A DNA stretch of 57,805 bases from Pseudogulbenkiania sp. (GCA_018260425.1 JAGLBD010000017.1:5564-63368), one strand, 5' to 3'. Shown: positions 41,542 to 49,779, numbered from the stretch's first letter. Notes: a model not told the origin generated them from the sequence alone. A program made the numbers and translations.

Positions 41542-42570
41542 ATGACGTGTCAGGTCAAAGTGCTCCCGAGCGGGCATACATTTACAGTCGAAGACCATGA
41601 AACCATTCTGGAGGCCGGTCTGCGTCAAGGTCTCGGGCTGCCGTATGGCTGTCGTGACGGTGCCTGTGGTGCATGTCGCGGCAAAGTGGTGGAGGGGGAC
41701 GTCGATCATGGTAGTTACCAGTCGGGTGCCTTGAGCGAGCAGGACAAGGTTCAGGGCTATGCCCTGTTTTGCTGTGCGCGCCCCAAGGGGGATATCGCCA
41801 TCGAGGTGCGGGAAGTCACCGGCATGGGCGACATTCCGGTCAAGACCCTGCCATGCCGCGTCGAGAAAATCGACAAGATTCATGATGTCGCGATTCTCAA
41901 ACTGAAGTTGCCGGTTTCCGAGCGCTTGCAATTCCGTGCCGGCCAGTACATCGATATCCTGATGAAAGATGGCAAGAAGCGGAGCTTCTCCATCGCCAAT
42001 GCGCCGCATGAAGAAGGGTTTATCGAGTTGCACATTCGCCACCAGCCGGGGGGCAGCTTTTCCGAGTACGTTTTCACGACGATGAAAGAGCGCGAGATCA
42101 TGCGCTTCAAGGGTCCGCAAGGGACGTTTTTCCTGCGTGAAGACTCGGACAAACCGATCATTTTCGTTGCCAGCGGCACTGGTTTTGCACCGATCAAGGG
42201 CATTGTCGAACACGCCCGGCAGATCGGTTTGAATCGTGAAATGGTGTTGTACTGGGGAGCGCGTACCAAGGCTGATCTGTATATGGCCGGACACGCTTCT
42301 GAATGGCAGGCCGGCATGCCCAACTTCACCTTCATTCCGGTGCTCTCCGATGCCTTGCCCGAAGATGCCTGGCAGGGACGTACCGGGTATGTTCATGAGG
42401 CGGTGTTGGCGGATTTCGACAGCCTGGCCGGGTATCAGGTGTATGCCTGCGGGGCTCCGGTGATGGTTGAAGCGGCGCATCGCAGTTTCATCGCCGAGCG
42501 TGGCTTGCCCGAAGACGAGTTTTATTCCGACGCATTCTTCCTGTCGAAAGATGCAGCGCCCAAGGCCTGA
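41542..42570 (+). CDS. 2Fe-2S/FAD NAD(P)H oxidoreductase (CDP-6-deoxy-glucoseen reductase-like)
   Basis: It has 342 residues. An N-terminal plant-type ferredoxin has C37, C42, C45 (GCRDGACGAC) and C77 or C78, followed by an FAD domain (KRSFSIANAP near 151) and an NAD domain (ASGTGFAPIKGI near 210). This layout moves electrons from NAD(P)H through FAD to the 2Fe-2S centre. Annotation by analogy with AscD/E3 is common in betaproteobacteria, but no sugar pathway lies nearby, so the real partner is unknown. It is divergent from the epimerase-like gene. Confidence 0.88.
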   Translation: MTCQVKVLPSGHTFTVEDHETILEAGLRQGLGLPYGCRDGACGACRGKVVEGDVDHGSYQSGALSEQDKVQGYALFCCARPKGDIAIEVREVTGMGDIPVKTLPCRVEKIDKIHDVAILKLKLPVSERLQFRAGQYIDILMKDGKKRSFSIANAPHEEGFIELHIRHQPGGSFSEYVFTTMKEREIMRFKGPQGTFFLREDSDKPIIFVASGTGFAPIKGIVEHARQIGLNREMVLYWGARTKADLYMAGHASEWQAGMPNFTFIPVLSDALPEDAWQGRTGYVHEAVLADFDSLAGYQVYACGAPVMVEAAHRSFIAERGLPEDEFYSDAFFLSKDAAPKA

Positions 42571-42590
42571 TAGAGACAGCATCCCAAACA

Positions 42591-42621
42591 AAGCGGTTCG
42601 CAACAGCGAGCCGCTTTTTTT
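42591..42621 (+). terminator. Rho-independent terminator after the 2Fe-2S reductase
   Basis: AAGCGGTTCGC (42591-42601) pairs with GCGAGCCGCTT (42606-42616) through one T-G wobble, loop AACA, then a seven-T run. It is a strong terminator. Confidence 0.88.
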
Positions 42622-42657
42622 ATGGTTAAGCCACAGATAATGGCATCAGCATGTCAT

Positions 42658-42671
42658 TTGACTCACGTCAA
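42658..42671. promoter_or_regulatory. FNR-type box at a class II promoter
   Basis: TTGAC-TCAC-GTCAA is a perfect dyad close to the FNR consensus TTGAT-N4-ATCAA. A -10 TAATAT lies at 42693-42698, giving a start near 42706. The box centre then falls at -41.5, the exact class II activating position. It controls the 58-residue membrane protein gene downstream. A 10-base direct repeat ATGGCATCAG flanks it at 42640-42649 and 42697-42706. Confidence 0.6.
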
Positions 42672-42786
42672 AGACCCTATATTTCATACGGTTAATATGG
42701 CATCAGTTTGAGACGGCGATGTTTGCCTCTCGTAAATTTAATGCATAGGGATCACCCGACGCGTAGACCCGATGGAGGAAAGAATC

Positions 42787-42963
42787 ATGAGTCTGATGGC
42801 CGAACTAATGTCCGACGATGTGGGCTTGTTGAGCCTGATTACCATTGTGGTTGCCTCGGTTGTGGTGCTTGGCTGTATCTGGATCATTTACCGTAAGGTC
42901 ATGAACGATCCTGTTGATGGACGCAAGGGGGACGGTGATACGACTCCCAAGCCAGGTGTGTGA
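42787..42963 (+). CDS. Small single-span membrane protein, DUF3149-like
   Basis: The 58-residue product has a short N-terminus (LMAELMSDDVGLLSL), one membrane helix at about 14-38, and a charged cytoplasmic-type tail rich in Lys, Asp and Gly. The MSDDVGLLSL start resembles DUF3149 proteins, tiny membrane proteins of unknown function. ATG 42787 is preceded by GGAGG with 8 bases of spacing. It stands alone between two terminators, behind an FNR-type promoter, so induction under low oxygen is predicted. Confidence 0.65.
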   Translation: MSLMAELMSDDVGLLSLITIVVASVVVLGCIWIIYRKVMNDPVDGRKGDGDTTPKPGV

Positions 42964-43008
42964 CGACTGTTGTAAATGTGTTTTCCTTTTGATGTGTGTG
43001 TTGTTTGT

Positions 43009-43044
43009 GAGGATACGGTGGTGGGCTGTATCCTCCTTTTTTTT
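43009..43044 (+). terminator. Rho-independent terminator after the small membrane protein
   Basis: GAGGATAC (43009-43016) pairs with GTATCCTC (43028-43035) across an 11-base loop, followed by C and eight T. Confidence 0.85.
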
Positions 43045-43174
43045 CCTGCCAGTCGACCTCAATTCTGTGGCGACTTCTAAATCCTCCTCCTGAATTCATC
43101 CTCTGGCTGTTTTATGGAATTATTGTTTGCGTTGGTATGAGATAGTCCATCGGCTATCTATGTGGAGCAATGCA

Positions 43175-44029
43175 ATGTGGAGTCTCAGTAAAGGCCCGAT
43201 GACATTTTTGGTAAACCTCGGTAACTCTAACAGTCTGCCCAAGCAAGGACTTGCACCGATGGGCGTCAGGCAGTCGACGGCATTGCCCTCAACGGCTGGC
43301 GAGTCGACAAGTCAATCGGGTGTGTCTTCCTTCATCAATAAGTTGCTGGGTGTGGCTGGAAAGTGTTTCGGTCACGAGAAAAACTCCCGGACGTGGCAAA
43401 TCAGTGAGCCAACCGTCATGGAGTCCAAGCTTAAGAATTGGAATCCTGAATGGGGAAAAAAACAACTGTTGGAGTCGCTGAAGAAGGATTCGACTCTGGC
43501 CGAGTATTGCCTTAAGGCGGAAAACCGGGATCAGCTGGTGGTCACGTATCTGATGCACCTTGGCCAACGGGCATTCGAGCATCATTTCGACAAGTATTTC
43601 GACCAAAAAGTCACCCGGCCACCGGAGATCTCCAACGAACAGTGGAAAAATAAGCGTGCTGAAATCCGGCGCGGGCTGGGCGAACAGGCCTGGGATGCGC
43701 TTGGAACATTGCTGGCCGAACATCCGTTAGCGGCTGTGCTGAAAAATCAAAACGTGGATACATTCATGGATCTGGCCACGCATTCTTTGCATACGCTTGC
43801 AACGACCTTGAGCGGCAAGTTGTATGACAATTCGGCTGAGGGCGTCTGGCCCGGTGGTGAAGACGCAGCCGTCCTTGAGCAGTTGATCGTGTCGGTATGT
43901 AATGCCTATTGTCAGGAGATCTGGCGCGAGATGAAGCCGGTCAACTACCCGGATGTTTATAGTCATATAACAGCGAATCTGGAGAAGGGGGAGCTGGATG
44001 AGCTGCACGGTGATGTTGTTAGACTGTGA
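43175..44029 (+). CDS. Orphan protein 1 of a tandem pair, Ser/Thr-rich N-terminus
   Basis: I do not recognise this 284-residue protein. Residues 20-60 are rich in Ser, Thr, Gly and Gln and look disordered. From about 85 on, the protein is helical and charged (WNPEWGKKQLLESLKKDS near 92, then DKYFDQKVTRPPEISNEQW). No signal peptide or membrane helix is clear. ATG 43175 has GGAG 7 bases upstream; ATG 43160 and 43199 are alternatives, and a small hairpin precedes 43160. GC content is lower than in the core genes. The next gene looks like a diverged copy. A type III or other secreted effector is one possibility, with no direct proof. Confidence 0.7.
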   Translation: MWSLSKGPMTFLVNLGNSNSLPKQGLAPMGVRQSTALPSTAGESTSQSGVSSFINKLLGVAGKCFGHEKNSRTWQISEPTVMESKLKNWNPEWGKKQLLESLKKDSTLAEYCLKAENRDQLVVTYLMHLGQRAFEHHFDKYFDQKVTRPPEISNEQWKNKRAEIRRGLGEQAWDALGTLLAEHPLAAVLKNQNVDTFMDLATHSLHTLATTLSGKLYDNSAEGVWPGGEDAAVLEQLIVSVCNAYCQEIWREMKPVNYPDVYSHITANLEKGELDELHGDVVRL

Positions 44030-44235
44030 GCGATTTTTGAAAGCGCCATTCACAAGAGAGGTTCATTCTCGCGAGTTGATCCTCTCGGTGAATCCGCATG
44101 CTGCTTACGGCCCCTCTTCCAGGCATTTTGTGCCACGTAAAGTGTTCCTCGTCTTGGCCTGATTCGCGGTTCAGTTGCCTTGGCCGGGTAAGAAACTGTG
44201 TTGAACATCCCGATAGGCCTAAAGGCACTGGGAGG

Positions 44236-44916
44236 ATGGCTGCAGCTGACTCGAAGAGTTCGCTGATGAGAGGCCTGATATGGGTTGGTCACCACGTTGG
44301 ACATTCCTCGAGGCAAAGTAGCACGGAGCTGAAACCCGCGTCAGACACAGCGAGTGCGTCGCAACGGATGCCGTTTGATTCCCCCGAGTTATTGAACCTG
44401 TTGCAGGATAAGGTCGCGCAATCTCTGGCAACGTTGGAGCTCGAGGCGGAGGCTCGGGCTCAGGGGGAGGCTAAGGGTTTTGCCGGCGATCTGCTCGAAC
44501 AGCACTGCCTGTACCTGCTGGCTTGCAAGTCCAGTGAAGTCGCTCGTGAATGGTCGCTCGCCGATACCGAACGGAATAAATGGCTGGAAAGCGTGTTCAA
44601 TCGCATCTCTTTAGAGACGGACCCCCATCCTCTGTGCAAAAGGATACTTGATAAAAAAGAACTTGCCGGTAGAGATATCAAGAGTGCGCTGATTGGCGTA
44701 GTCGAGACGGCCTACAACACTCTGGCTAAAAATCAGTGTAACCGTGTGATGAATTCACCGCTGGCCAGTGCTCGCCTCGTGGATCGCCAAGCTTACCGTC
44801 AGCTGATGCTGACCGTTGCCTATGCAGCAGCAGATGAACTGTGCCGTCGCTATTATCAGCGCGGTTTGCCCTCGGGTATTCCAAGAAAGATCGATGGTTC
44901 CATTCTGTCCCTATGA
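44236..44916 (+). CDS. Orphan protein 2 of a tandem pair, Ser-rich N-terminus
   Basis: This is an unrecognised protein of about 226 residues. Residues 20-45 are Ser/Thr/Ala-rich (SSRQSSTELKPASDTASASQ), and the rest is helical. Points shared in order with the preceding protein are RQS(S)T...SQ, HPL, a TLA segment, an N-S, and a final QL-x(3)-V stretch. The start is uncertain: GGGAGG touches the ATG at 44236 with no spacer, and ATG 44266 is preceded by AAGAG. Bases 44030-44235 hold no other gene. A perfect bidirectional hairpin follows the stop. Confidence 0.6.
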   Translation: MAAADSKSSLMRGLIWVGHHVGHSSRQSSTELKPASDTASASQRMPFDSPELLNLLQDKVAQSLATLELEAEARAQGEAKGFAGDLLEQHCLYLLACKSSEVAREWSLADTERNKWLESVFNRISLETDPHPLCKRILDKKELAGRDIKSALIGVVETAYNTLAKNQCNRVMNSPLASARLVDRQAYRQLMLTVAYAAADELCRRYYQRGLPSGIPRKIDGSILSL

Positions 44917-44943
44917 CGAAAAACCGACACCCTGGTTGCGTTG

Positions 44944-44980
44944 AATAAAAGATACCTTGCATCGCAAGGTATCTTTTATT
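44944..44980. terminator. Perfect 17-bp hairpin, bidirectional terminator
   Basis: Bases 44944-44960 pair without mismatch with 44964-44980 around a 3-base loop ATC. The stem ends in AAAA/TTTT on both strands, so it can stop transcription from either side. Its core CCTTGCATCGCAAGG recurs nearly unchanged at 45025. Confidence 0.8.
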
Positions 44981-45024
44981 ATATTGGCCATATGAGTGCG
45001 TTGAAGGGGTCAAATAATATCGAC

Positions 45025-45039
45025 CCTTGCAATGCAAGG
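45025..45039. repeat. Second copy of a 15-bp palindrome
   Basis: CCTTGCAATGCAAGG is a 7-bp-arm palindrome that differs at two bases from CCTTGCATCGCAAGG at 44955-44969, 70 bp away. It lies 34 bases before the small exported protein gene, where a repressor site would be expected. Confidence 0.55.
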
Positions 45040-45072
45040 TACAGTGTAATGTTCACTAGATAGGGTATGATC

Positions 45073-45348
45073 ATGAAAAACGTTTGGATTGCTTCATTTG
45101 CCTTGGCTGCGCTGGTGTCGGTGTCCTTTTTCCTGATCTTGTCGATGAAGGTCGAACAGGCGCTGGTGCCGAATGTTGCCGTGCTGGATCGTGCCATCAG
45201 CTGCCGCAGTGACGGTGGTGCGCTCGCGGAACGCAAGGTGCTGATTTGCGGTACAGGCGGCACGGCGGACACGATGGCAAAAATGGATGCGTCGACGACT
45301 ATGGCGCGTTCAGAGCCCACCGGGAGCACGCACAAGGCAAATGGCTGA
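45073..45348 (+). CDS. Small membrane-anchored or exported protein, unknown
   Basis: The product has 91 residues with a hydrophobic helix at about 6-24 (ASFALAALVSVSFFLILSM) that could be an uncleaved anchor or signal. It continues with a short tail containing two cysteines (CRSDGG and ICGTGG) and a Thr/Ser-rich end. I know no family for it. ATG 45073 has AGGG 7 bases upstream; ATG 45067 is possible. padR begins 73 bases after its stop in the same direction. Confidence 0.5.
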   Translation: MKNVWIASFALAALVSVSFFLILSMKVEQALVPNVAVLDRAISCRSDGGALAERKVLICGTGGTADTMAKMDASTTMARSEPTGSTHKANG

Positions 45349-45421
45349 GCAGAATGCACTTCATGCCTATATCATGTTGCAGGGCATGACAAAGTGATGG
45401 AAGATCAAAAGGCCGGGACTT

Positions 45422-45772
45422 ATGAAAACACAATTAAAAAAGGGAACGCTGGATATGTGCGTTCTTGCCATCCTCGCGCATGCGGACAGTTATGCCTACG
45501 AAATTGTCAGCACGCTGGCGGCCACCATGGATATCAGCGAGGGAACCATCTACCCCTTGATGAGACGGTTGCAAAACGAGGCATGGGTGAAAACCTATCT
45601 GGTCGAGTCATCCTCGGGACCATCGCGAAAGTACTACCAGCTGACCGATGCCGGCCGCAGTGAGCTGACGACCATGCGTCGAGAATGGCGTGAATTTGTT
45701 GCCGAAGTGGGAAGTGTGCTGGGAGACCCTCCTGCTGCAGGAAAAGATAACACTCAGGAACCATCAAAATGA
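45422..45772 (+). CDS. PadR-family transcriptional regulator
   Basis: This is a winged-helix repressor of 116 residues in the short PadR (PadR-s2-like) group. It opens KTQLKKGTLDMCVLAILA, then DSYAYEIVSTL, then the recognition region SEGTIYPLMRRLQNEAWV and wing SSSGPSRKYYQLTDAGR. A short C-terminal helix gives dimer contacts. The stop overlaps the DUF1700 gene start by 4 bases. This PadR-HAAS pairing is best known from Firmicutes, where the repressor controls the membrane protein operon. Confidence 0.92.
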   Translation: MKTQLKKGTLDMCVLAILAHADSYAYEIVSTLAATMDISEGTIYPLMRRLQNEAWVKTYLVESSSGPSRKYYQLTDAGRSELTTMRREWREFVAEVGSVLGDPPAAGKDNTQEPSK

Positions 45773-46941
45773 ACGAAAAAGCGTTTCTGTCCGCCCTTGA
45801 GCAAGGGCTCCGGGGATTGCCGTCCGAGGAGGTTCGCGAAATTCTCGTGGACTATCAGGAATACTTCCGCGATGCAGCCGAAGCCGGTCGCAGCGAGGAT
45901 GAGGTCGTTGCGTCGCTGGGGGACCCCGCCAAGCTCGCCAAAGAACTGCGGGCCCAGGTACGTTACCGGCAATGGGAAGAAAACAAGTCTTTCCGGTCGC
46001 TGTTCCGGGTCATGGTCGCCGTGGCCGGACTGGGGCTGGTCAATTTCCTGTTGGCGATACCCTTCATGGTGTACCTGTCGTTGCTGACGGCCGGCTGGGT
46101 TACCGCCGTAACCTTTTTCGGCATCGGCCTGTTTTTGCTGTGCATCGGCGCGGCACACGGCTTGACCGGTTGGCCTGAGCTGGGGGTCAATCATCGCTGG
46201 ATTCAGGAAGGCACCATCACCTTCTCGGCGGCTGAGGATGGACAGGAAACTTCGCTGGGCGATGATTTCGATCCGAGTGAAGAGGATATGACGGTTTCCC
46301 TGCGCAAAGGTGATAGCGTCATTCTTCACTATCGCAACGGTGAAGTGGTATCGCTGACCGGTGGGGAAAACGGTCTCAAGATCGACAGCAGTGGTCCGAC
46401 CACGCTGAAGGCCGATGCCGACAAGGAAGTGACCTTGCCGAAAAAGCAGATCAAGTCATATCTGCTCAAGGGAGAAGAAGGCGGTTCGATCGAGATGACC
46501 TTGGGAGATGCATCGGGAGATGCGGATATTGCCGTGACCTCCAACAAGGGTGATCGCTTCGATGCCAAACTCAAGCACGGAGAATGGCCGGAAATGTCCT
46601 TGGTCCAGCCGGAGCATCAGGCGCAACGAGCTGCCGCATCAGATGCCTTTGCCGCTGTGCTGGGTGAGCAGGTCGCGTCCAAGGCGATTTCCAGCGACGC
46701 CGCCCAGCGAATTCTGGAGGCGACCGGCAATGCCGCCGGCCATGAGAGAAACATGGTGATTGTTTCCGGTTTCAAAGGGCTGAGTTTGCTCAAGGTGGTG
46801 TTGTTGACCGGTGTAGGGCTGTTGCTGTCCGGATTGGTGGGCGTCGTGTTCCTGCTGTGGCTGACGCGCTGGACCTGGCGAGGTATTGTTGCCTTGGTCA
46901 AAGCACAGATTGCACTGTTGTCTCCGCGCAACGAGACGTGA
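45769..46941 (+). CDS. HAAS (DUF1700) domain membrane protein
   Basis: It has 390 residues. The HAAS/DUF1700 domain is at about 1-70 (FLSALEQGLRGLPSEEVREI, then DYQEYFRDAAEAGRSEDEVV and LGDPAKLAKELRAQ). Two or three membrane helices follow at about 82-135. A soluble, beta-rich and acidic domain of about 180 residues spans 140-320. A last membrane helix lies at about 345-368, then a short basic end. The middle domain loosely recalls DUF4097-type repeats but I cannot confirm that. It is translationally coupled to padR and ends before a bidirectional terminator. Confidence 0.82.
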   Translation: MNEKAFLSALEQGLRGLPSEEVREILVDYQEYFRDAAEAGRSEDEVVASLGDPAKLAKELRAQVRYRQWEENKSFRSLFRVMVAVAGLGLVNFLLAIPFMVYLSLLTAGWVTAVTFFGIGLFLLCIGAAHGLTGWPELGVNHRWIQEGTITFSAAEDGQETSLGDDFDPSEEDMTVSLRKGDSVILHYRNGEVVSLTGGENGLKIDSSGPTTLKADADKEVTLPKKQIKSYLLKGEEGGSIEMTLGDASGDADIAVTSNKGDRFDAKLKHGEWPEMSLVQPEHQAQRAAASDAFAAVLGEQVASKAISSDAAQRILEATGNAAGHERNMVIVSGFKGLSLLKVVLLTGVGLLLSGLVGVVFLLWLTRWTWRGIVALVKAQIALLSPRNET

Positions 46942-47000
46942 CCTGACAAGGTTTCGTCAGCCATGCTTCGCTAAAAGGCGGGGCTGGCAGACATAAAAAA

Positions 47001-47035
47001 AGAGGCAGACCCGTGAGGGCTGCCTCTTTGTTTTT
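47001..47035. terminator. Bidirectional terminator between HAAS gene and apt
   Basis: AGAGGCAG (47001-47008) pairs with CTGCCTCT (47020-47027), with a bulged A and an inner CCC/GGG around GTGA. TTGTTTTTT follows on the plus strand, and a seven-T run on the minus strand serves apt. Confidence 0.85.
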
Positions 47036-47052
47036 TGATCATCGACGAGGGG

Positions 47053-47610
47053 TCAATGGCCTTCGTAAGAGCATACGGTGAAGACATCCAGTCCAGCCGA
47101 ACGCACCAGCTCCCCACCGCCCAATTCCGGTAGTTCGATGATGGCGGCGGCCTCGAGAACATCGGCGCCAAGCTTCTTGAGCAGCTTGTAGCCTGCCATC
47201 ATGGTGCCACCGGTTGCCACCAGGTCATCAATCAAAAGGACCCGGTCGCCGGGCTTGCAGGCATCCGTATGCATCTCGACCGTGGCATTGCCGTACTCGA
47301 GCTCGTACTCTTCCTCGACCGTGGTGAACGGTAGTTTGCCCTTCTTGCGAATGGGCACAAAACCGACATTGAGTTCGTAGGCCAGTACCGAGCCGATGAT
47401 AAAGCCGCGCGCATCCAGACCCGCTACCACATCGACCTTTTCGCTCATGTAACGGTGCACGAAAATGTCGATCAACATGCGGAATGTCTTGGGGTTCTGC
47501 AGCAACGGTGTGATGTCGCGAAACATCACACCTTGCTCAGGCCAGTTTGGCACGGTACGGATCCAGCCTTTCAGGTAGCTGGAATAATCAAGATTGCTGA
47601 GATTTTCCAT
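47053..47610 (-). CDS. apt: Adenine phosphoribosyltransferase
   Basis: Apt makes AMP from adenine and PRPP. It has 185 residues from ATG 47610; a TTG at 47628 would add six. Marks are [18 protein letters not shown] near 20-37, [10 protein letters not shown] near 64-73, and the PRPP loop [17 protein letters not shown] near 123-139. It follows a purine permease by 14 bases on the same strand, so uptake and salvage are linked. Confidence 0.96.
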   Translation of the reverse strand: MENLSNLDYSSYLKGWIRTVPNWPEQGVMFRDITPLLQNPKTFRMLIDIFVHRYMSEKVDVVAGLDARGFIIGSVLAYELNVGFVPIRKKGKLPFTTVEEEYELEYGNATVEMHTDACKPGDRVLLIDDLVATGGTMMAGYKLLKKLGADVLEAAAIIELPELGGGELVRSAGLDVFTVCSYEGH

Positions 47611-47624
47611 ACCGTGATTGTAAC

Positions 47625-48923
47625 TCAAAGGAAGAAAGCGAGCTTAAAGATCCACAAAGCGGAGATAACCACGACCGCCGGTTTCAGATCGGAGAAACGA
47701 CCCGCCAGCAATTTGATCAGCGTGTAGCTGATGAAACCGAAGGCGATACCGTCGGCGATCGAGAAGGTGAACGGCATGGCCAGAGCGGTCATGACGGCCG
47801 GGGCGGACTCGGTCAGGTCATTCCATTCGATTTCTGCCAGACCCCGCGCCATCAGCACGGCGACGTAGCACAGGGCAGGAGCGGTGGCGTAGGCCGGAAC
47901 GGTTTTGGCCAGCGGAGAAAACCACAGGCAGGCCAGGAACAGCAGGGCAACGACGACGGCGGTCAGGCCGGTACGTCCACCGACCGCGGTGCCGGCAGCC
48001 GATTCGATATAGGCCGTGGTCGAGGAGGTGCCCATCATGGCGCCTGCCGTGATGGCAACCGAGTCGGCCATCAGGGCGCGCTTCAGACGCGGCAGTTTGC
48101 CGTCGCTGTCCAGCAGGCCGGCACGATGCGATACACCGATCAAGGTTCCGGTGGTATCAAACAGATCGACGAAGAAGAACACGAACACCACGCCGAGCAG
48201 GCCCACATTCATCGCGCCGTGAAGATCCATCTGCATGAACGTCGGTGCCATGCTGGGTACCGGGGCGACAATGCCTTCGAACTTCGACAGGCCCAGCAGG
48301 ATCGACAAGCCGGTGACCACCAGAATGCCGATGATGATCGAGCCGTGCACGCGCCGGTATTCCAGCGCGACAATGATGAAGAACCCGAGAATGGCCAGCA
48401 GGGTGGATGGTTTGTGGATGTCGCCCAGGGTCAGGTAGGTGGCCGGATGGGCGGCAATCACGCCGGCGTTCTTGAGGGCAATGATCGCCAGGAACATGCC
48501 GACACCGGCTGAAATGGCGAACTTGAGCGACTTCGGTATTGCGTTCACAATGGCTTCACGCACCTTGAACAGGCTGACAGCCAGGAACACCAGACCGGAA
48601 ATGAACACGGCGCCCAGTGCAATTTGCCAGGGCACGTTCATGCCCTTGACGACGGTGAAGGTGAAGTAGGCATTCAGACCCATGCCCGGAGCCAGGGCGA
48701 TGGGGTAGTTGGCGACCAGACCCATGATGGCGGTGCCCAGCGCGGCGGCCAGACAGGTGGCGACGAACACGGCATTCAGGTCCATGCCGGTACTGGACAG
48801 TATCAGCGGATTGACCAGAATGATATATGCCATCGTCAGAAAAGTGGTGAAGCCGGCAATTACTTCGGTTTTTACCGAGGTGCCGTGCTCCTTGAGCTTG
48901 AACAGGTTTTCGATCAGCTGCAT
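47625..48923 (-). CDS. NCS2-family purine permease (adenine/guanine/hypoxanthine)
   Basis: This is an inner membrane purine:proton symporter of the AzgA/PbuG branch (AdeP, GhxP type). It has 432 residues and about 13 membrane helices. Visible marks are [20 protein letters not shown] near 19-38, [14 protein letters not shown] near 76-89, [19 protein letters not shown] near 249-267 and [20 protein letters not shown] near 293-312. apt follows directly, supporting adenine or general purine uptake. The precise base cannot be told from sequence alone. Confidence 0.93.
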   Translation of the reverse strand: MQLIENLFKLKEHGTSVKTEVIAGFTTFLTMAYIILVNPLILSSTGMDLNAVFVATCLAAALGTAIMGLVANYPIALAPGMGLNAYFTFTVVKGMNVPWQIALGAVFISGLVFLAVSLFKVREAIVNAIPKSLKFAISAGVGMFLAIIALKNAGVIAAHPATYLTLGDIHKPSTLLAILGFFIIVALEYRRVHGSIIIGILVVTGLSILLGLSKFEGIVAPVPSMAPTFMQMDLHGAMNVGLLGVVFVFFFVDLFDTTGTLIGVSHRAGLLDSDGKLPRLKRALMADSVAITAGAMMGTSSTTAYIESAAGTAVGGRTGLTAVVVALLFLACLWFSPLAKTVPAYATAPALCYVAVLMARGLAEIEWNDLTESAPAVMTALAMPFTFSIADGIAFGFISYTLIKLLAGRFSDLKPAVVVISALWIFKLAFFL

Positions 48924-49026
48924 CGTGGATCGTCCTCAATGGGTGTAAGGATTTGTTGCAAAGCACATAATTTTAAATCGACACATCACGGATCACCTAA
49001 ATCTTGATGTGAAAATACTTCCCGTC

Positions 49027-49056
49027 TTAACGAGGGTAGTCGAGTTGTGGTATCCT
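49027..49056 (+). promoter_or_regulatory. Candidate promoter for gmk
   Basis: TTAACG (49027-49032), 18-base spacer, TATCCT (49051-49056), about 34 bases before the gmk ATG. The fit is moderate. Confidence 0.35.
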
Positions 49057-49089
49057 GAAAAATTACACTTTGATGTGGATGTCTTGCGC

Positions 49090-49716
49090 ATGAAGCAGCC
49101 GAACGGGACTATCTTTGTCGTTGTGGCGCCTTCCGGTGCCGGCAAAACATCGCTTGTGGCAGCCCTGCTTGCCGCCGAGCCGGGTATCGACTTGTCGGTG
49201 TCTTTCACCACCCGTGCTCCCCGGGTCGGGGAGGTGGATGGCAAAAACTATCACTTCATTGACCGGCAACGCTTCGAGACCATGATCGCCTCCGGTGATT
49301 TTGTCGAACATGCCGAAGTGTATGGCAATTACTATGGAACCAGTGCAAGCTGGCTTCAGGAGCGACTTGCCGACGGGCGGGACATTCTGCTCGAAATCGA
49401 CTGGCAAGGGGCCGAACAGGTTCGTCAGGTGTTTCCGGATGCGGTCAGCGTCTTCATCATGCCTCCCTCCATGGAGGAGCTTGAACGTCGCTTGCGCGGC
49501 CGGGCTACCGATAGCGAAGAGGTTATCGCCGGTCGCCTCGCCGAAGCCCGTTCCGAGATCGATAAAGTCGGAAACTATGATTACATTGTGGTGAACGACA
49601 ATTTCGAGCGTGCCTGCGCCGATCTGATCAGCGTGGTTCGTTCGCAGCGGCTCAAGGGTAGCGCGCAGCGGGTGCGTCATGCCGAGAAACTGGCCCGCAT
49701 GGGAACGCGGGTTTGA
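49090..49716 (+). CDS. gmk: Guanylate kinase
   Basis: Gmk phosphorylates GMP to GDP. It has 208 residues from ATG 49090. The P-loop is APSGAGKT at 13-20. The GMP-binding segment SVSFTTRAPRVGEVDGKNYH lies near 36-55, followed by FVEHAEVYGNYYGTS and LLEIDWQGAEQVR. An earlier in-frame GTG at 49009 would add 27 residues that do not fit the family. The gene is followed by rpoZ and spoT, as in most proteobacteria, linking GTP supply to ppGpp. Confidence 0.96.
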   Translation: MKQPNGTIFVVVAPSGAGKTSLVAALLAAEPGIDLSVSFTTRAPRVGEVDGKNYHFIDRQRFETMIASGDFVEHAEVYGNYYGTSASWLQERLADGRDILLEIDWQGAEQVRQVFPDAVSVFIMPPSMEELERRLRGRATDSEEVIAGRLAEARSEIDKVGNYDYIVVNDNFERACADLISVVRSQRLKGSAQRVRHAEKLARMGTRV

Positions 49717-49779
49717 CATCGGGTACCACAGCGCGAAATTATTCTTTTTAAGTCATTATTTGCAAGAAAGAGGACAACC

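Noticed and set aside
41503-42603. N-terminal extension of the epimerase-like gene on the minus strand
   Set aside because: The frame stays open, but this part is antisense to the 2Fe-2S reductase gene and carries no domain. The Rossmann start lies at 41502.
49009-49089. A 27-residue N-terminal extension of guanylate kinase
   Set aside because: Known guanylate kinases begin just before the P-loop, and the extension covers the likely promoter.
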